A DNA stretch of 64,000 nucleotides. It comes from Lentzea albidocapillata subsp. violacea (lineage in GTDB: Bacteria; Actinomycetota; Actinomycetes; Mycobacteriales; Pseudonocardiaceae). The stretch's first letter is position 1. Each line of letters starts with the position of its first letter. The notes beneath the pieces are model-generated. The model saw only the letters and a list, made by a program, of their open reading frames with translations, did not search any database and was not told the origin of the DNA. The stretch is taken from NCBI RefSeq assembly GCF_900100275.1, contig NZ_FNET01000016.1:1-64000 (forward strand), given 5' to 3'. Below, in pieces: positions 33,864 to 43,838 of this stretch. The position numbers and the translations under genes were made by a program.

Positions 33864-34283
33864 TCAGGCCCTGGGCAGGCAGTTCCAGCCAGAGAGCGCT
33901 TCCACGAGCCCATAGGTGGTCGGAAGTGTGTCCAAGGTCGCACGGTCGACCCAAGCGACATCCGATGCGTCGTCGCCCGCTCGGAGCACACCTGACGTGA
34001 CCTGGCATTCGTAGTCGAAGATCAAGAAAACCCCGTTCGGGGCCGGTCGCTCCACGTGGCCGACGAGGCGCCCGACGGTGACGGAGAGTCCCGTCTCCTC
34101 GGCTAGTTCCCTAGTCACGGCTGCCTCATCCGTCTCATCCGGCTCCACGCGCCCGCCTGGTATCGACCACAGGCCCTCACCTGGCGGATTGGCGCGTCGC
34201 ACGACCAGTAGTCGCCCGTTCGAGTCATGGACGACGGCTCCGACGCAACGGATCGTGCGCTTGCTGCTGGGCGTCACGATCAC
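33864..34283 (-). CDS. Nudix hydrolase
   Basis: A 139-residue Nudix enzyme with a full Nudix box, GGRVEPDETDEAAVTRELAE then ETGL. The lead-in GAVVHDSNGRLLVVRRANPP followed by LWSIPGG is typical of MutT/NUDT-type hydrolases of nucleotides. The start is GTG at 34283 or an in-frame GTG two codons later. The substrate is unknown. Confidence 0.86.
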   Translation of the reverse strand: MIVTPSSKRTIRCVGAVVHDSNGRLLVVRRANPPGEGLWSIPGGRVEPDETDEAAVTRELAEETGLSVTVGRLVGHVERPAPNGVFLIFDYECQVTSGVLRAGDDASDVAWVDRATLDTLPTTYGLVEALSGWNCLPRA

Positions 34284-34417
34284 GAAGCGTAGTCACACCG
34301 GATCGGCGGTGCTGTCCGCTACCCCGGCTGCGGTACAAATCTCCCAAGGTGCCGAATCGTCCTGTAGAACGGTCACGAACGGCGCCAAACGGGTGCGACG
34401 CGGACGGGGTGGACACC

Positions 34418-34576
34418 GTGAACTTGAAGAAGATTCTCACTTTCGCTGGAATCGCCTTGCTGTTGTTCTTCCTGATCGCGGAGCCTCAGCAGGCGGCTCA
34501 ACTCGTGCAGAACATCCTCAACTCGCTGCGGACCGCGGCCGAGGCGCTGATCACGTTCGTGCGCTCCGTCTTCTAG
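34418..34576 (+). CDS. Small single-helix membrane protein
   Basis: A 52-residue protein. The N-terminus LKKILTFAGIALLLFFLIAE is a membrane helix, followed by an amphipathic segment (AAQLVQNILNSLRTAAEALI) and RSVF at the end. The GTG at 34418 has GGGGTGG 5 bases upstream; GTG 34409 is an alternative. Short proteins of this layout are common in actinobacteria just before PH-domain membrane protein genes. Function is unknown. Confidence 0.65.
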   Translation: MNLKKILTFAGIALLLFFLIAEPQQAAQLVQNILNSLRTAAEALITFVRSVF

Positions 34577-34654
34577 TCTGGTACCAGCCACCTGCCGGGT
34601 GGCGGGAGCAGGTCAGACAGGGCACTGCCTGGTACCAGGAAAGGCTGGTAGCGC

Positions 34655-35215
34655 ATGTTCGCACCACGTGATCCGGACGACTACCTGCTCCCGAGCGAGC
34701 GTCGGGTCATCCGTGTGCGCAGGCACTGGTCCTACCTGATCTGGGACGTCCTGGAGGCGGCGGCGCTGCTCGCCGGCTTCATGATGATCTCCTACCTGCT
34801 CCCGGCGGACGCGGGCGTGTTCCAGAACGTGCTCTGGTACGGGGCGCTGCTGGTGTTGCTGCGCGTGGCGTACTTCATCATCGAGTGGTGGGTGGAGCGC
34901 ATCGTCGTCACCGACAAGCGCTTCATGCTGACGTCGGGCGTCTTCGAGACCAAGGTCGCGATGATGCCCGTCACCAAGGTCACCGACCTCACCTACGAGC
35001 GCACCGTGGGCGGCCGCATGTTCGGCTACGGCACGCTCATCGTGGAGTCGGCGGGGCAGATCCAGGCGCTGAACCGCCTGGAGTTCCTGCCGAACCCCGA
35101 AGAGGTCTACGACGCCATCTCGGAGCTGACCTTCGGCGACAAGAAGGCGCAGGCCGAGCGGTTCTCGATGATCAAGGCCCAGCGTGCCGCGCGCGGGAAG
35201 AAGATGGTCCCGTAA
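34655..35215 (+). CDS. PH-domain (bPH2/YdbS-like) membrane protein
   Basis: A 186-residue protein. Two N-terminal membrane helices (LIWDVLEAAALLAGFMMISY and VLWYGALLVLLRVAYFIIEW) precede a bacterial PH domain with the typical start VTDKRFMLTSGVFETKVAMM then PVTKVTDLTYER. The ATG is at 34655. These proteins bind membranes or partner proteins. The exact role is unknown. Confidence 0.86.
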   Translation: MFAPRDPDDYLLPSERRVIRVRRHWSYLIWDVLEAAALLAGFMMISYLLPADAGVFQNVLWYGALLVLLRVAYFIIEWWVERIVVTDKRFMLTSGVFETKVAMMPVTKVTDLTYERTVGGRMFGYGTLIVESAGQIQALNRLEFLPNPEEVYDAISELTFGDKKAQAERFSMIKAQRAARGKKMVP

Positions 35216-35251
35216 CACGGGGCGTTCGCCACGTCGTCCACACTGGACGAC

Positions 35252-36109
35252 GTGGTCATCGATCTGCACACCCATTCGTCCGAGTCCGACGGCACCGACA
35301 GCCCCGCCGACCTGGTGAGGGCGGCGTCCCTCGCCGGACTCGACGCGGTGGCGATCACCGACCACGACACGGCGGCCGGATGGGCCGAGGCCGAGGCGGC
35401 GCTGCCGTCCGGGTTGAGGCTGGTGCGCGGCGCCGAGCTGTCGTGCTCCTCGGCCGACGGCTACGGCCGCACCATCACCGTTCATCTGCTGGCGTATTTG
35501 TACGACCCGACGCACGCCATGCTGATGAAGGAGCAGTCGCGCCTGCGTGAGGAACGGCGTACGCGGCTGCAGAAGATGGCCGAGATGATGCAGGCCGACG
35601 GGTTCCCGATCGACCCGGTCGACCTGATGTCCCGCCTGCCGTTCGACGCGCCGGCCGGACGCCCGCACCTAGCCCAGGCGCTGATCCGCGCCGGGGTCGT
35701 GACGTCGGTCGACGAGGCGTTCGCGACGTTCCTGACCGGCGGCCAGTACTACGTCGGCCGCACCGACACCCCCGTCGAGCGTGCGATCGAGATGATCACC
35801 GAGGCCGGCGGCGTCACCGTGCTGGCCCACCCCTTCGCCCGCTCCCGCGGCCCCGTCGTGGCACCCTCCGTCGTGCGTTCGCTGGCCGCCGCCGGCCTCT
35901 TCGGCGTCGAGGTGGACCACCCGGACCACGATCAGGAGACTCGGCGGTCGCTGCGAACGCTGGCGGACTCGCTGGGCCTGATCGTCACCGGGTCGAGTGA
36001 CTACCACGGCACCAACAAGACGGTGCGGCTCGGCGCGGAGACGACGGCGCCGGAGATGCTGGATGCTCTGGCCGAGAGGGCGACAGGCTGCAAGATCCTG
36101 GTGGGATAG
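35252..36109 (+). CDS. PHP-domain phosphoesterase (RNase AM/TrpH-like)
   Basis: A 285-residue PHP-family metal hydrolase. The N-terminal metal site is VIDLHTHSSESDGTD (HxH), with LDAVAITDHDTAAGWAEAEA as the second motif. Later ligands are GAELSCSS, TVLAHPFA and GSSDYHGTNK. The family includes the 5'-3' exonuclease RNase AM, which acts on short RNA and pAp, and this protein has its length. The GTG at 35252 is used. It lies between the PH-domain and MarC genes. Confidence 0.88.
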   Translation: MVIDLHTHSSESDGTDSPADLVRAASLAGLDAVAITDHDTAAGWAEAEAALPSGLRLVRGAELSCSSADGYGRTITVHLLAYLYDPTHAMLMKEQSRLREERRTRLQKMAEMMQADGFPIDPVDLMSRLPFDAPAGRPHLAQALIRAGVVTSVDEAFATFLTGGQYYVGRTDTPVERAIEMITEAGGVTVLAHPFARSRGPVVAPSVVRSLAAAGLFGVEVDHPDHDQETRRSLRTLADSLGLIVTGSSDYHGTNKTVRLGAETTAPEMLDALAERATGCKILVG

Positions 36110-36121
36110 GGCGGTGTTCTC

Positions 36122-36736
36122 GTGTTCAACCTGCGGCTCTTCATCGAGGCCTCGATCACGCTGCTGGTGATCATGGACCCTCCCGGGACCGTGCCGGTCT
36201 TCCTCGGACTGGTCGGCCGCAAGTCGCGCGAGGCCCGCAAGCAGGCGGCGCGGCAGGGCGTTCTGGTGTCGTTCCTGGTGATCACACTGTTCGCGGTGGC
36301 CGGCAACTCGATCCTGGCGTACATGCACATCGGCATCCCCGCCCTGCAGGGCGCGGGCGGGTTGCTGCTGTTGCTGATCGCGCTGGACCTGCTCACGGGC
36401 AAGGGCGCGACCAACCACCCCGAGGTCGAGGACGTGAACATCGCCCTGGTACCGCTGGGCACGCCGTTGCTCGCCGGTCCTGGCGCCATCGCCGCGACCA
36501 TCGTGTTCGTGCGCCAGGCGAACGGCGACTGGGGCTCCTACCTCGCCCTGGCCGCGGCGATCGTGGCCGTGCACCTCGTGCTGCTGGGGACGCTGCGGTC
36601 CGCCGGGCTGCTGATCAAGGTGTTCAAGGAGAGCGGGATCCTGCTGATGGCCAAGATCGCCGGTCTGCTGCTGGCCGCGATCGCCGTGCAGCTCGTCGCG
36701 TCGTCCGTGCAGGGCTTCATCTCGTCCGGGGTCTAG
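36122..36736 (+). CDS. MarC-family integral membrane protein
   Basis: A 204-residue protein with six membrane helices and the MarC signature MDPPGTVPVFLGL in the first helix. PLLAGPGAIAATIVFVRQA is the matching segment in the second half. The function of the family is unsettled; an early link to multiple antibiotic resistance was not confirmed. The GTG at 36122 is 12 bases after the PHP stop. Its TAG stop shares the sequence CTAG with the stop of the convergent ArsC-like gene. Confidence 0.87.
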   Translation: MFNLRLFIEASITLLVIMDPPGTVPVFLGLVGRKSREARKQAARQGVLVSFLVITLFAVAGNSILAYMHIGIPALQGAGGLLLLLIALDLLTGKGATNHPEVEDVNIALVPLGTPLLAGPGAIAATIVFVRQANGDWGSYLALAAAIVAVHLVLLGTLRSAGLLIKVFKESGILLMAKIAGLLLAAIAVQLVASSVQGFISSGV

Positions 36737-37044
36737 CGCTCGATGTGGGCCTTGTCGCCGTCGATGATGATCGGGCGCTCGATCAGGCTCGGGTTGGCGA
36801 CCATGTGCGCGATCCACTGCGCGCGGTCGTGTTCGAGCAGCTTCGGGTAGGCGGCTTCCTTGGTGCGCGCGATCTCCCACGGCTCTTTGCCGAGGAGCTT
36901 CAGGACGTGGTCGAGCTCTTCGGCTGACGGCGCGTCGTCGAGGTAGCGGCGTTCGGTGTAGTCGATGTTGGCGTCGTCGAGGCGTTGCTTGGCGGCGCGG
37001 CTCTTGGAGCAGCGCGGGTTGTGCCAGATCTCCATGCCCTTCAT
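36733..37044 (-). CDS. ArsC/Spx-family thioredoxin-fold protein
   Basis: A 103-residue protein of the arsenate reductase (ArsC)/YfgD group. The active-site loop is IWHNPRCSKSRAAKQRLDDA, with the single catalytic Cys. The C-terminal RPIIIDGDKAHIER is the family's R-P-I region that binds the substrate oxyanion. It either reduces arsenate with glutathione- or mycothiol-type thiols or is a redox protein. The start is ATG 37044, or 37035 three codons later. Confidence 0.85.
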   Translation of the reverse strand: MKGMEIWHNPRCSKSRAAKQRLDDANIDYTERRYLDDAPSAEELDHVLKLLGKEPWEIARTKEAAYPKLLEHDRAQWIAHMVANPSLIERPIIIDGDKAHIER

Positions 37045-37077
37045 TTTCTGTCAGGGTGCTTGAGTAACTTGGTTCGG

Positions 37078-37917
37078 GTGGAACAACTCGGCTTCGACTT
37101 CGGCACTGCCGCACCACGTCGGCTGGTGCGCGTCACGCCCGCGAAGCTGTCGACGTGGACGAGCTGCCCGCGCCGCTTCCGGATGACGTACCTCGACCGT
37201 CCCTCACCGCCGCGAGGCGGCGCGTGGGCACACAACACGCTGGGCGCCGTCGTGCACAACGCGTTGAAGGCCCTCTTCGACCTGCCTCCCGAGCGCCGCA
37301 CGCCGGACCAGGCCGTAGCTCTGCTGAACCGGCAGTGGAAGTCCGAGGGCTTCCGCGACGTCGACCAGGCCGCCGAGTACCGCGGGCGAGCCCAGAGTTG
37401 GGTGCACGAGTACGTCTCGTCGCTGGACGTCGACTTCGAACCGCTGGGCGTCGAGCGCTGGGTGTCGTCGCCGACTGACCGCATCGTGGCCGAGGGCCGG
37501 GTCGACCGCATCGACTACCGCGACGGCGAACTGGTCATCGTCGACTACAAGACCGGCCGTCACGTCCTGACGTCCGACGACGCCCGTGGCTCGCAGGCGC
37601 TGGCCCTGTACGCGCTCGCGGCCCGGCGCACGTTGCGCAAGCCGTGCCGCAAGGTCGAGCTGCACCACCTGCCGTCGGGGTCGATCGCGGTCTGGGAGCA
37701 CACGGAGGAGTCGCTGGCACGGCACGTCCGGCGGGCGGAGGAGGCCGCGGACGAGATCGACCTGGCCACGGAGACCCTGAAGGCCGGTGGGGACCAGGAG
37801 GTCCTGTTCCCGGCGGTGACCGGGCGGCAGTGCCAGTGGTGCGACTTCCGGCGGAGTTGTGCCGAGGGGCAGGCGGCGGCGCCCTCGCTGGACCCTTGGG
37901 CGTTGCTGGCTCCATAA
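37078..37917 (+). CDS. RecB-like PD-(D/E)xK nuclease with Fe-S cysteines
   Basis: A 279-residue nuclease of the RecB/Cas4 group. The catalytic motif is spread over VDRIDYRDGELVIVDYKTGR (D and the DYK lysine). Cysteines at TSCPRRF near the start and at CQWCDFRRSC near the end have the layout of a 4Fe-4S cluster, as in AddB and Cas4. No cas genes or repeats are nearby, so a DNA-repair role is more likely. GTG 37078 is preferred; TTG 37069 is possible. Confidence 0.85.
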   Translation: MEQLGFDFGTAAPRRLVRVTPAKLSTWTSCPRRFRMTYLDRPSPPRGGAWAHNTLGAVVHNALKALFDLPPERRTPDQAVALLNRQWKSEGFRDVDQAAEYRGRAQSWVHEYVSSLDVDFEPLGVERWVSSPTDRIVAEGRVDRIDYRDGELVIVDYKTGRHVLTSDDARGSQALALYALAARRTLRKPCRKVELHHLPSGSIAVWEHTEESLARHVRRAEEAADEIDLATETLKAGGDQEVLFPAVTGRQCQWCDFRRSCAEGQAAAPSLDPWALLAP

Positions 37918-38000
37918 GGGTGCCTGGAGTGCGGCTTTTGCCGTAAGCCGTCATCAGGGCTTCCGGGCCGTGACTGCCAGCGCATCCGTGGACCCGTAGG

Positions 38001-38312
38001 GTGGCGGGAGTGGACGTGGAAGCAGCAAAGCGACCGTCGCGGACCTACGGATTCCTGCGCGCCGTGAGCGGAGTGCTCGCGGTGGGCATGGTGCTGCTCG
38101 CTTTGGGGAACATCGGCGTCCAGTTCTACGCGAACTCCCGTGATCTGCCCGGACCCGGGACGTTGTCCGTCGTCGGGCACGTGGTGGCGGCGTTGCTCGT
38201 GGTCGGCGGGCAGATCGTGGCCGACCGGTACGCGGACTGGAAGGCGCCGGTCGCGTCGCTGGCGGTGTTCGTGGTGAGCGCCGCGACGCTGTGGACCTTT
38301 TGGTGGGCCTAG
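38001..38312 (+). CDS. Small membrane protein, 103 aa
   Basis: A 103-residue protein with three predicted membrane helices (SGVLAVGMVLLALGNIGVQF, VVGHVVAALLVVGGQIVADR and SLAVFVVSAATLWTFWWA). There are no catalytic motifs. The start is GTG 38001 or 38010. It resembles small actinobacterial membrane proteins of unknown role. The following 81 bases (38313-38393) hold no gene I can support. Confidence 0.65.
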   Translation: MAGVDVEAAKRPSRTYGFLRAVSGVLAVGMVLLALGNIGVQFYANSRDLPGPGTLSVVGHVVAALLVVGGQIVADRYADWKAPVASLAVFVVSAATLWTFWWA

Positions 38313-38393
38313 GTCTGCGGTTTCAGCACGCAGTGCACGTCCACACCGGACAGCTTCACGTCGCCGAAGCACCGCGGTGCTGTCGTCCTGACG

Positions 38394-39272
38394 TCAGGAA
38401 GTCAGCCAGGCCCGCCACGTCGGCAGCAGCGTGGCGATGAGGTCCAGCGGCGCCTCGGTGTTCGGCGAGTGCATCACGCCGGGCAGCACGGCGAAGTCCG
38501 CGTCCAGCCGCTCCGCCATGTCGCGCTGGGCGGCGGGCGTCCACGCGTCGTCCGCGTCGCCGCACACCACCAGGCAGGGCGTGCCGGACGAACGCAACGC
38601 GCGCGCCAGCTTCGCGACCTGGTCCGGTTCGTAGCGCAGGCCGTTGCCCATGCCGAGCAGCGCCGCGGCCTGCGACTTGAGGAACCTGTTGCGGTAGAAG
38701 TCCTTCAGCTCCTGCGGGAGCACGACGTACGCCGGGTTCTGCTGCGACCGCAGCTCGTTCAGCCGCTGGGTGCCCTCGACGCCCTGCTCGGCCAGCACGT
38801 GCTCGCCGACCTCCAGCACCGTGCGGCGATCTCCCGCGGGCAGTTCGGACGGGCCCGACGACAGCAGCGTGAGTCCCGCGATCGGTGCCCCCGCGAACAC
38901 CGCCGCCCGTGCCACCAGACCACCGTAGGAATGGCCGAGCAGCAACACCTTGCGGCCGTCGGCGGCGATCTTCCCGATCAGCTCGGCGAGCACCGAGCCC
39001 AGCGGGCCGGGCCGGTACAGCGCCTCGTCGTCCGGGCCCTGCGAGTCCTGCTGGCCCGGCAGGTCGATCGCGACGACCTCGAAACCCGCGTCCGCGATCG
39101 GGTCGATCATCGGCGCGAAGTCCTCTTTGGAACCCGTGTAGCCCGGCACGAGCAGCACGGTCGTGCGCATCGCGTCGTCGCCCAGCGCGGGCGCGCGCAA
39201 CGCCGCGATCGTGCCGTAGCGGCCCGGGAGGTCGACGCGTTGCGCCCGGTTAGGGCTGATCTGCGAGTACAC
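38394..39272 (-). CDS. Alpha/beta hydrolase
   Basis: A 292-residue alpha/beta hydrolase. VLLVPGYTGSKEDFAPMIDP is the strand-3 oxyanion region, LLLGHSYGGLVARAAVF holds the nucleophile Ser, VCGDADDAWTP the acid and LPGVMHSPNTEAPL the His. GTG at 39272 is chosen because the N-terminal RVDLPGRYGTIAALRAPALG belongs to the family; ATG 39149 would cut it off. The gene follows the PQQ-type protein gene by eight bases, so it may be cotranscribed with it. The substrate is unknown. Confidence 0.82.
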   Translation of the reverse strand: MYSQISPNRAQRVDLPGRYGTIAALRAPALGDDAMRTTVLLVPGYTGSKEDFAPMIDPIADAGFEVVAIDLPGQQDSQGPDDEALYRPGPLGSVLAELIGKIAADGRKVLLLGHSYGGLVARAAVFAGAPIAGLTLLSSGPSELPAGDRRTVLEVGEHVLAEQGVEGTQRLNELRSQQNPAYVVLPQELKDFYRNRFLKSQAAALLGMGNGLRYEPDQVAKLARALRSSGTPCLVVCGDADDAWTPAAQRDMAERLDADFAVLPGVMHSPNTEAPLDLIATLLPTWRAWLTS

Positions 39273-39280
39273 GAGCTGAA

Positions 39281-40612
39281 CTATCGCAGCGCGACCAGGG
39301 TTTCGCCACGCTGCTCGAGCACGACGGGACCGGCTGTGGCGAGTTGCACAGGGCCTGTGTGGCCCTCGCGGTTCAGCCGGATCGTGCCCACGACCGCGCC
39401 GGTGGCCTGCTCGTACACCCGCAGGCCCTCCTGCACCGGGATGACCGCGCGGCCCGCGAGCGTCGTACCGGCGCCCAGCGTGCCCTCGGCGGTCCACAGT
39501 GGAGTGAGAGTCTCCAGCGACAGCGCGACCGTGCGGGAACCGGTGAACCAGAAGGCGTTCGTCTTCGTCGTGAAGACGCGTGCCACGTGGTTCGGCGGGT
39601 CGGTGAAGTCGGCTTCGGGGACGTCTAGCGGTGCCTCGCCGACCTGGTTGCCGGTCTCCGCGTCGAAGATCAGCAACCGGCTGGGGCCCGGCGCCGCCAC
39701 CGCGACGAGCTTCTCGGTGACAGCCACGACCTGCACGTTCTTCGCGCCGGTGAGAGGGCTGCCGAACACCTTCGGCTCGTCGGACTTGTCCGGGTTCGGC
39801 TTGAGGATCGTCAGCCGGTCCGACGCGTCGTCGGGGCAGCGCTCGATCATCGCGAACCTGCCGGAGGTGACGGCGACCGAGCCGTACGTGCAGCCGGCGC
39901 GAGGCTGCTTGTTCGGGTTCACGATCGCGCGCAGGCCGCCGTACTCGAGCGAGCGCACCAGGTCGTCGCGCCGGTAGACCTCGACGAACTTCGAGCCGGT
40001 GGTGATCAGGTGCGAACCCTCGTTGAGCAGTGCCGTGCCCGGTTCCGCGTCGCCGTTGCGCTGTGCCCGCCGCTCGCCGGTGACGCCGTCGAGCGAGGTG
40101 AGCTCGGAGCAGTTCGTGCCCTTGGAGTACAGGGCCATCGCCCGGCCCCAGGCCGTGCTCACCACACACAACGGCAGGTCGCGCTGGTACGTCCACCGCA
40201 CGTCACCTGTCAGCGGGTCGCGCCCGTTGACCTCGCCGCCGTCGCCGGTCACGACCGTCGACGGCTTCTCCTCGCCCGTGTCCTTCACCGCGGTCTGCAC
40301 GACCACGGGTGACAGCGAGGCGCTGCTCTTCGCCCGCCACACCTCGGCGAGCGACGGAGGCAGCGCGGTCACTTCGGGCAGCTGCTCCCACGACGACGGC
40401 CCGGTGACCGACGTCGTGGCACGAGCATCGCTGAAAGCCCAGGTCAGCACGGACGCCGTGACCGACGCCACCGCGATCAGGGCGATCGCGATGAAGTCGG
40501 CGCGGGTGCGCCAGGACCGGGCGGGAGGACGTTCTGCGACGGGTGCGGCCTCGTGCGCGGGCTCGTCGAGGACGTCCTCGACGACGGTGACGTCGGAACC
40601 GGGGGACGACAT
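39281..40612 (-). CDS. PQQ-like beta-propeller membrane protein
   Basis: A 443-residue protein. A cytosolic tail with acidic residues (DVTVVEDVLDEP) is followed by one membrane helix (FIAIALIAVASVTASVLTWA). A large extracytoplasmic domain with repeated W-x-motifs follows (GRDPLTGDVRWTYQRDLPLC, TSLDGVTGERRAQ, LLIFDAETGNQVGEAPLDV), as in PQQ/WD-type propellers. It follows the DEAD helicase gene by four bases, the pairing seen in mycobacteria. Function is unknown; it could be a cell-wall scaffold. Confidence 0.8.
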   Translation of the reverse strand: MSSPGSDVTVVEDVLDEPAHEAAPVAERPPARSWRTRADFIAIALIAVASVTASVLTWAFSDARATTSVTGPSSWEQLPEVTALPPSLAEVWRAKSSASLSPVVVQTAVKDTGEEKPSTVVTGDGGEVNGRDPLTGDVRWTYQRDLPLCVVSTAWGRAMALYSKGTNCSELTSLDGVTGERRAQRNGDAEPGTALLNEGSHLITTGSKFVEVYRRDDLVRSLEYGGLRAIVNPNKQPRAGCTYGSVAVTSGRFAMIERCPDDASDRLTILKPNPDKSDEPKVFGSPLTGAKNVQVVAVTEKLVAVAAPGPSRLLIFDAETGNQVGEAPLDVPEADFTDPPNHVARVFTTKTNAFWFTGSRTVALSLETLTPLWTAEGTLGAGTTLAGRAVIPVQEGLRVYEQATGAVVGTIRLNREGHTGPVQLATAGPVVLEQRGETLVALR

Positions 40613-40616
40613 GTGA

Positions 40617-42269
<1,653 letters not shown>

Positions 42270-42561
42270 GCGCGTACGAGCCCTGGCCGGGCCTCTCGAC
42301 CGCGCTCGATGAGCAGCTGCGGGAAAGGTGTACGCGCACCATTTCTGCGCCGCGCAGCGTGGTCGTCACACTCGTCACGCCGGGCGTCCTCCCTCATTCT
42401 ACCTGCTAGGACACAATTGACCACCTAGCGCGGCGATTCCGTGCCTCGCCAGCCGCTCGCGGCGTTCAGGAGGACGCCTCACGGCACCGCGATTCGTCCG
42501 CCTGACTGAACGCGTCGATCGGCCGGTGAGTCGCGGCCTCGCCGCACTAGAGTTCGGTCTC

Positions 42562-43203
42562 ATGGGTGTTGCGGAGGGTGTTGTCGATCTTCTGGGAGCG
42601 CTCGCATATGGCGAGCTCTCGGCTTTCGACCGGATGACGGAGGACTCGCGCTCGGCGCCGACACTGGCGGGGCGCGCGGCTCTCGCGCAGATGGCCGCGG
42701 CCGAGATCGGCCACTTCACGCTGCTGCAGAAGCACCTGGCCGCCGAGGGCATCACCGTCGAGGACGCGATGGCGCCGTTCGTGAAGGGTTTCGACGCGTT
42801 CCACGAGTCGACGAGCCCCAAGTCGTGGCTCGAGTCGCTCGTGAAGGCGTACGTCGGCGACGGGCTCGCGGCCGACTTCTACCGCGAGATCGCGGAGTGG
42901 CTGGACGCGCCGACCAAGGAGCTGGTGCTGCACGTGCTCGCCGACACGGGTCACTCGGCGTTCGCTGAACGCGAAGTCCTGGCCGCCGTCGAGTCCGATC
43001 CGCGGGTGCGCGACCGGCTGGCGCTGTGGGGCCGGCGGCTGCTCGGAGAGGCGTTGACGCAGGCCCAGTACGTGGTGGCGGAGCGCGACGGCCTCTCCGA
43101 GCTCATCATCCGGGGCTCGGGAGACCTCGCCGGGATCGGTCAGCTGTTCCGCCGCCTCCAGCAGAGTCACGCGCGGCGCATGACGCAGCTGGGGCTGGGC
43201 TAG
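42562..43203 (+). CDS. Ferritin-like fold protein
   Basis: A 213-residue helical protein of the ferritin-like/hydroxylase-type group known from mycobacteria next to the helicase gene. Candidate diiron residues are in YGELSAFDRMTEDSRSAPTL (Glu), QMAAAEIGHFTLLQ (E-x2-H) and VLADTGHSAFAEREVL. It is similar in design to the tRNA hydroxylase MiaE, but the activity is not known. The ATG at 42562 is selected; an in-frame GTG lies 36 bases earlier. Confidence 0.8.
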   Translation: MGVAEGVVDLLGALAYGELSAFDRMTEDSRSAPTLAGRAALAQMAAAEIGHFTLLQKHLAAEGITVEDAMAPFVKGFDAFHESTSPKSWLESLVKAYVGDGLAADFYREIAEWLDAPTKELVLHVLADTGHSAFAEREVLAAVESDPRVRDRLALWGRRLLGEALTQAQYVVAERDGLSELIIRGSGDLAGIGQLFRRLQQSHARRMTQLGLG

Positions 43204-43246
43204 GTAGGCTCGGGATCAGATTTTTCTCTTGAGCACGGAGGTCAGC

Positions 43247-43471
43247 GTGGAGGTCAGGATCGGCGTCGCGGACAGCGGGCGCGAACTCGTCGTGACCAGT
43301 GAACTCAACCCGTCCGAGGTCGAGACTCTGGTTGCGGACGCGGTGTCCGGCAAGTCCAGCGTGCTGACGCTGGTGGACGCGAAGGGTGCGCGGTTCGTCG
43401 TGCCCGCTGGCCGCGTCGCGTACGTGGAGATCGGCCCGCAGGACTCGCGCAAGGTCGGGTTCGGCGCCTGA
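43247..43471 (+). CDS. DUF3107 protein (TB9.4-like)
   Basis: A 74-residue protein of the actinobacterial DUF3107 family. It contains EVRIGVADSGRELVVTSELN and then VVPAGRVAYVEIGPQDSRKV. Length and sequence match the small antigen TB9.4. The GTG at 43247 is preceded by GGAGGT. Function is unknown; it is conserved near the helicase, TetR and ferritin-like genes. Confidence 0.88.
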   Translation: MEVRIGVADSGRELVVTSELNPSEVETLVADAVSGKSSVLTLVDAKGARFVVPAGRVAYVEIGPQDSRKVGFGA

Positions 43472-43483
43472 GTCGTCAGAACT

Positions 43484-43520
43484 GAGAAAGGCCCCGGTCA
43501 TCGTGACCGGGGCCTTTCTC
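43484..43520. terminator. Strong bidirectional terminator
   Basis: Perfect 17-bp arms GAGAAAGGCCCCGGTCA (43484-43500) and 43504-43520 enclose a 3-nt loop. The stem carries A- and T-rich ends for both strands. It lies between the convergent DUF3107 and DUF4873 genes. Confidence 0.92.
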
Positions 43521-43529
43521 GTGGGTGAA

Positions 43530-43838
43530 CTAGTGCTCGACCGGCTCTTCGATCTTGTACGGCGGAGTGGAGATGCCACCGACCCGGTAACGGCCCCACG
43601 GGTCGGGGTCGGTGAGCGTCCCCTCCGCCTGCCCGGTGGGGGTGCGCAGCAGCGCGGTCCGCGCGCCTCCCTCGACCCGGCTCGTGACGTCGTCGTGCTT
43701 CTTGATCCGGCCGTACCAGTGGTAGCGGCCGTCGATCGGCTGGAAGTAGCCCCGCAGATCGACCTCGACCGCGACCTCGTCGGAACCGAAAACGAGGGTG
43801 GCGGCGCCGCTGTAGCCCTCTTCGTCGTGCTCGCTCAT
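43530..43838 (-). CDS. DUF4873 protein
   Basis: A 102-residue soluble protein resembling the DUF4873 domain that elsewhere is fused to flavin monooxygenases. Marks are YSGAATLVFGSDEVAVEVDL, RGYFQPIDGRYHWYGRI and DPWGRYRVGGISTPPY. The start (ATG 43836-43838) overlaps the TetR stop by one base (TGATG), so it is the second gene of a TetR-led operon. Function is unknown. Confidence 0.75.
   Translation of the reverse strand: MSEHDEEGYSGAATLVFGSDEVAVEVDLRGYFQPIDGRYHWYGRIKKHDDVTSRVEGGARTALLRTPTGQAEGTLTDPDPWGRYRVGGISTPPYKIEEPVEH

Noticed and set aside
38313..38393. Minus-strand coding tail reading CFGDVKLSGVDVHCVLKP
   Set aside because: It looks protein-like but has no start codon or longer frame. 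It may be a gene remnant, but support is too thin.
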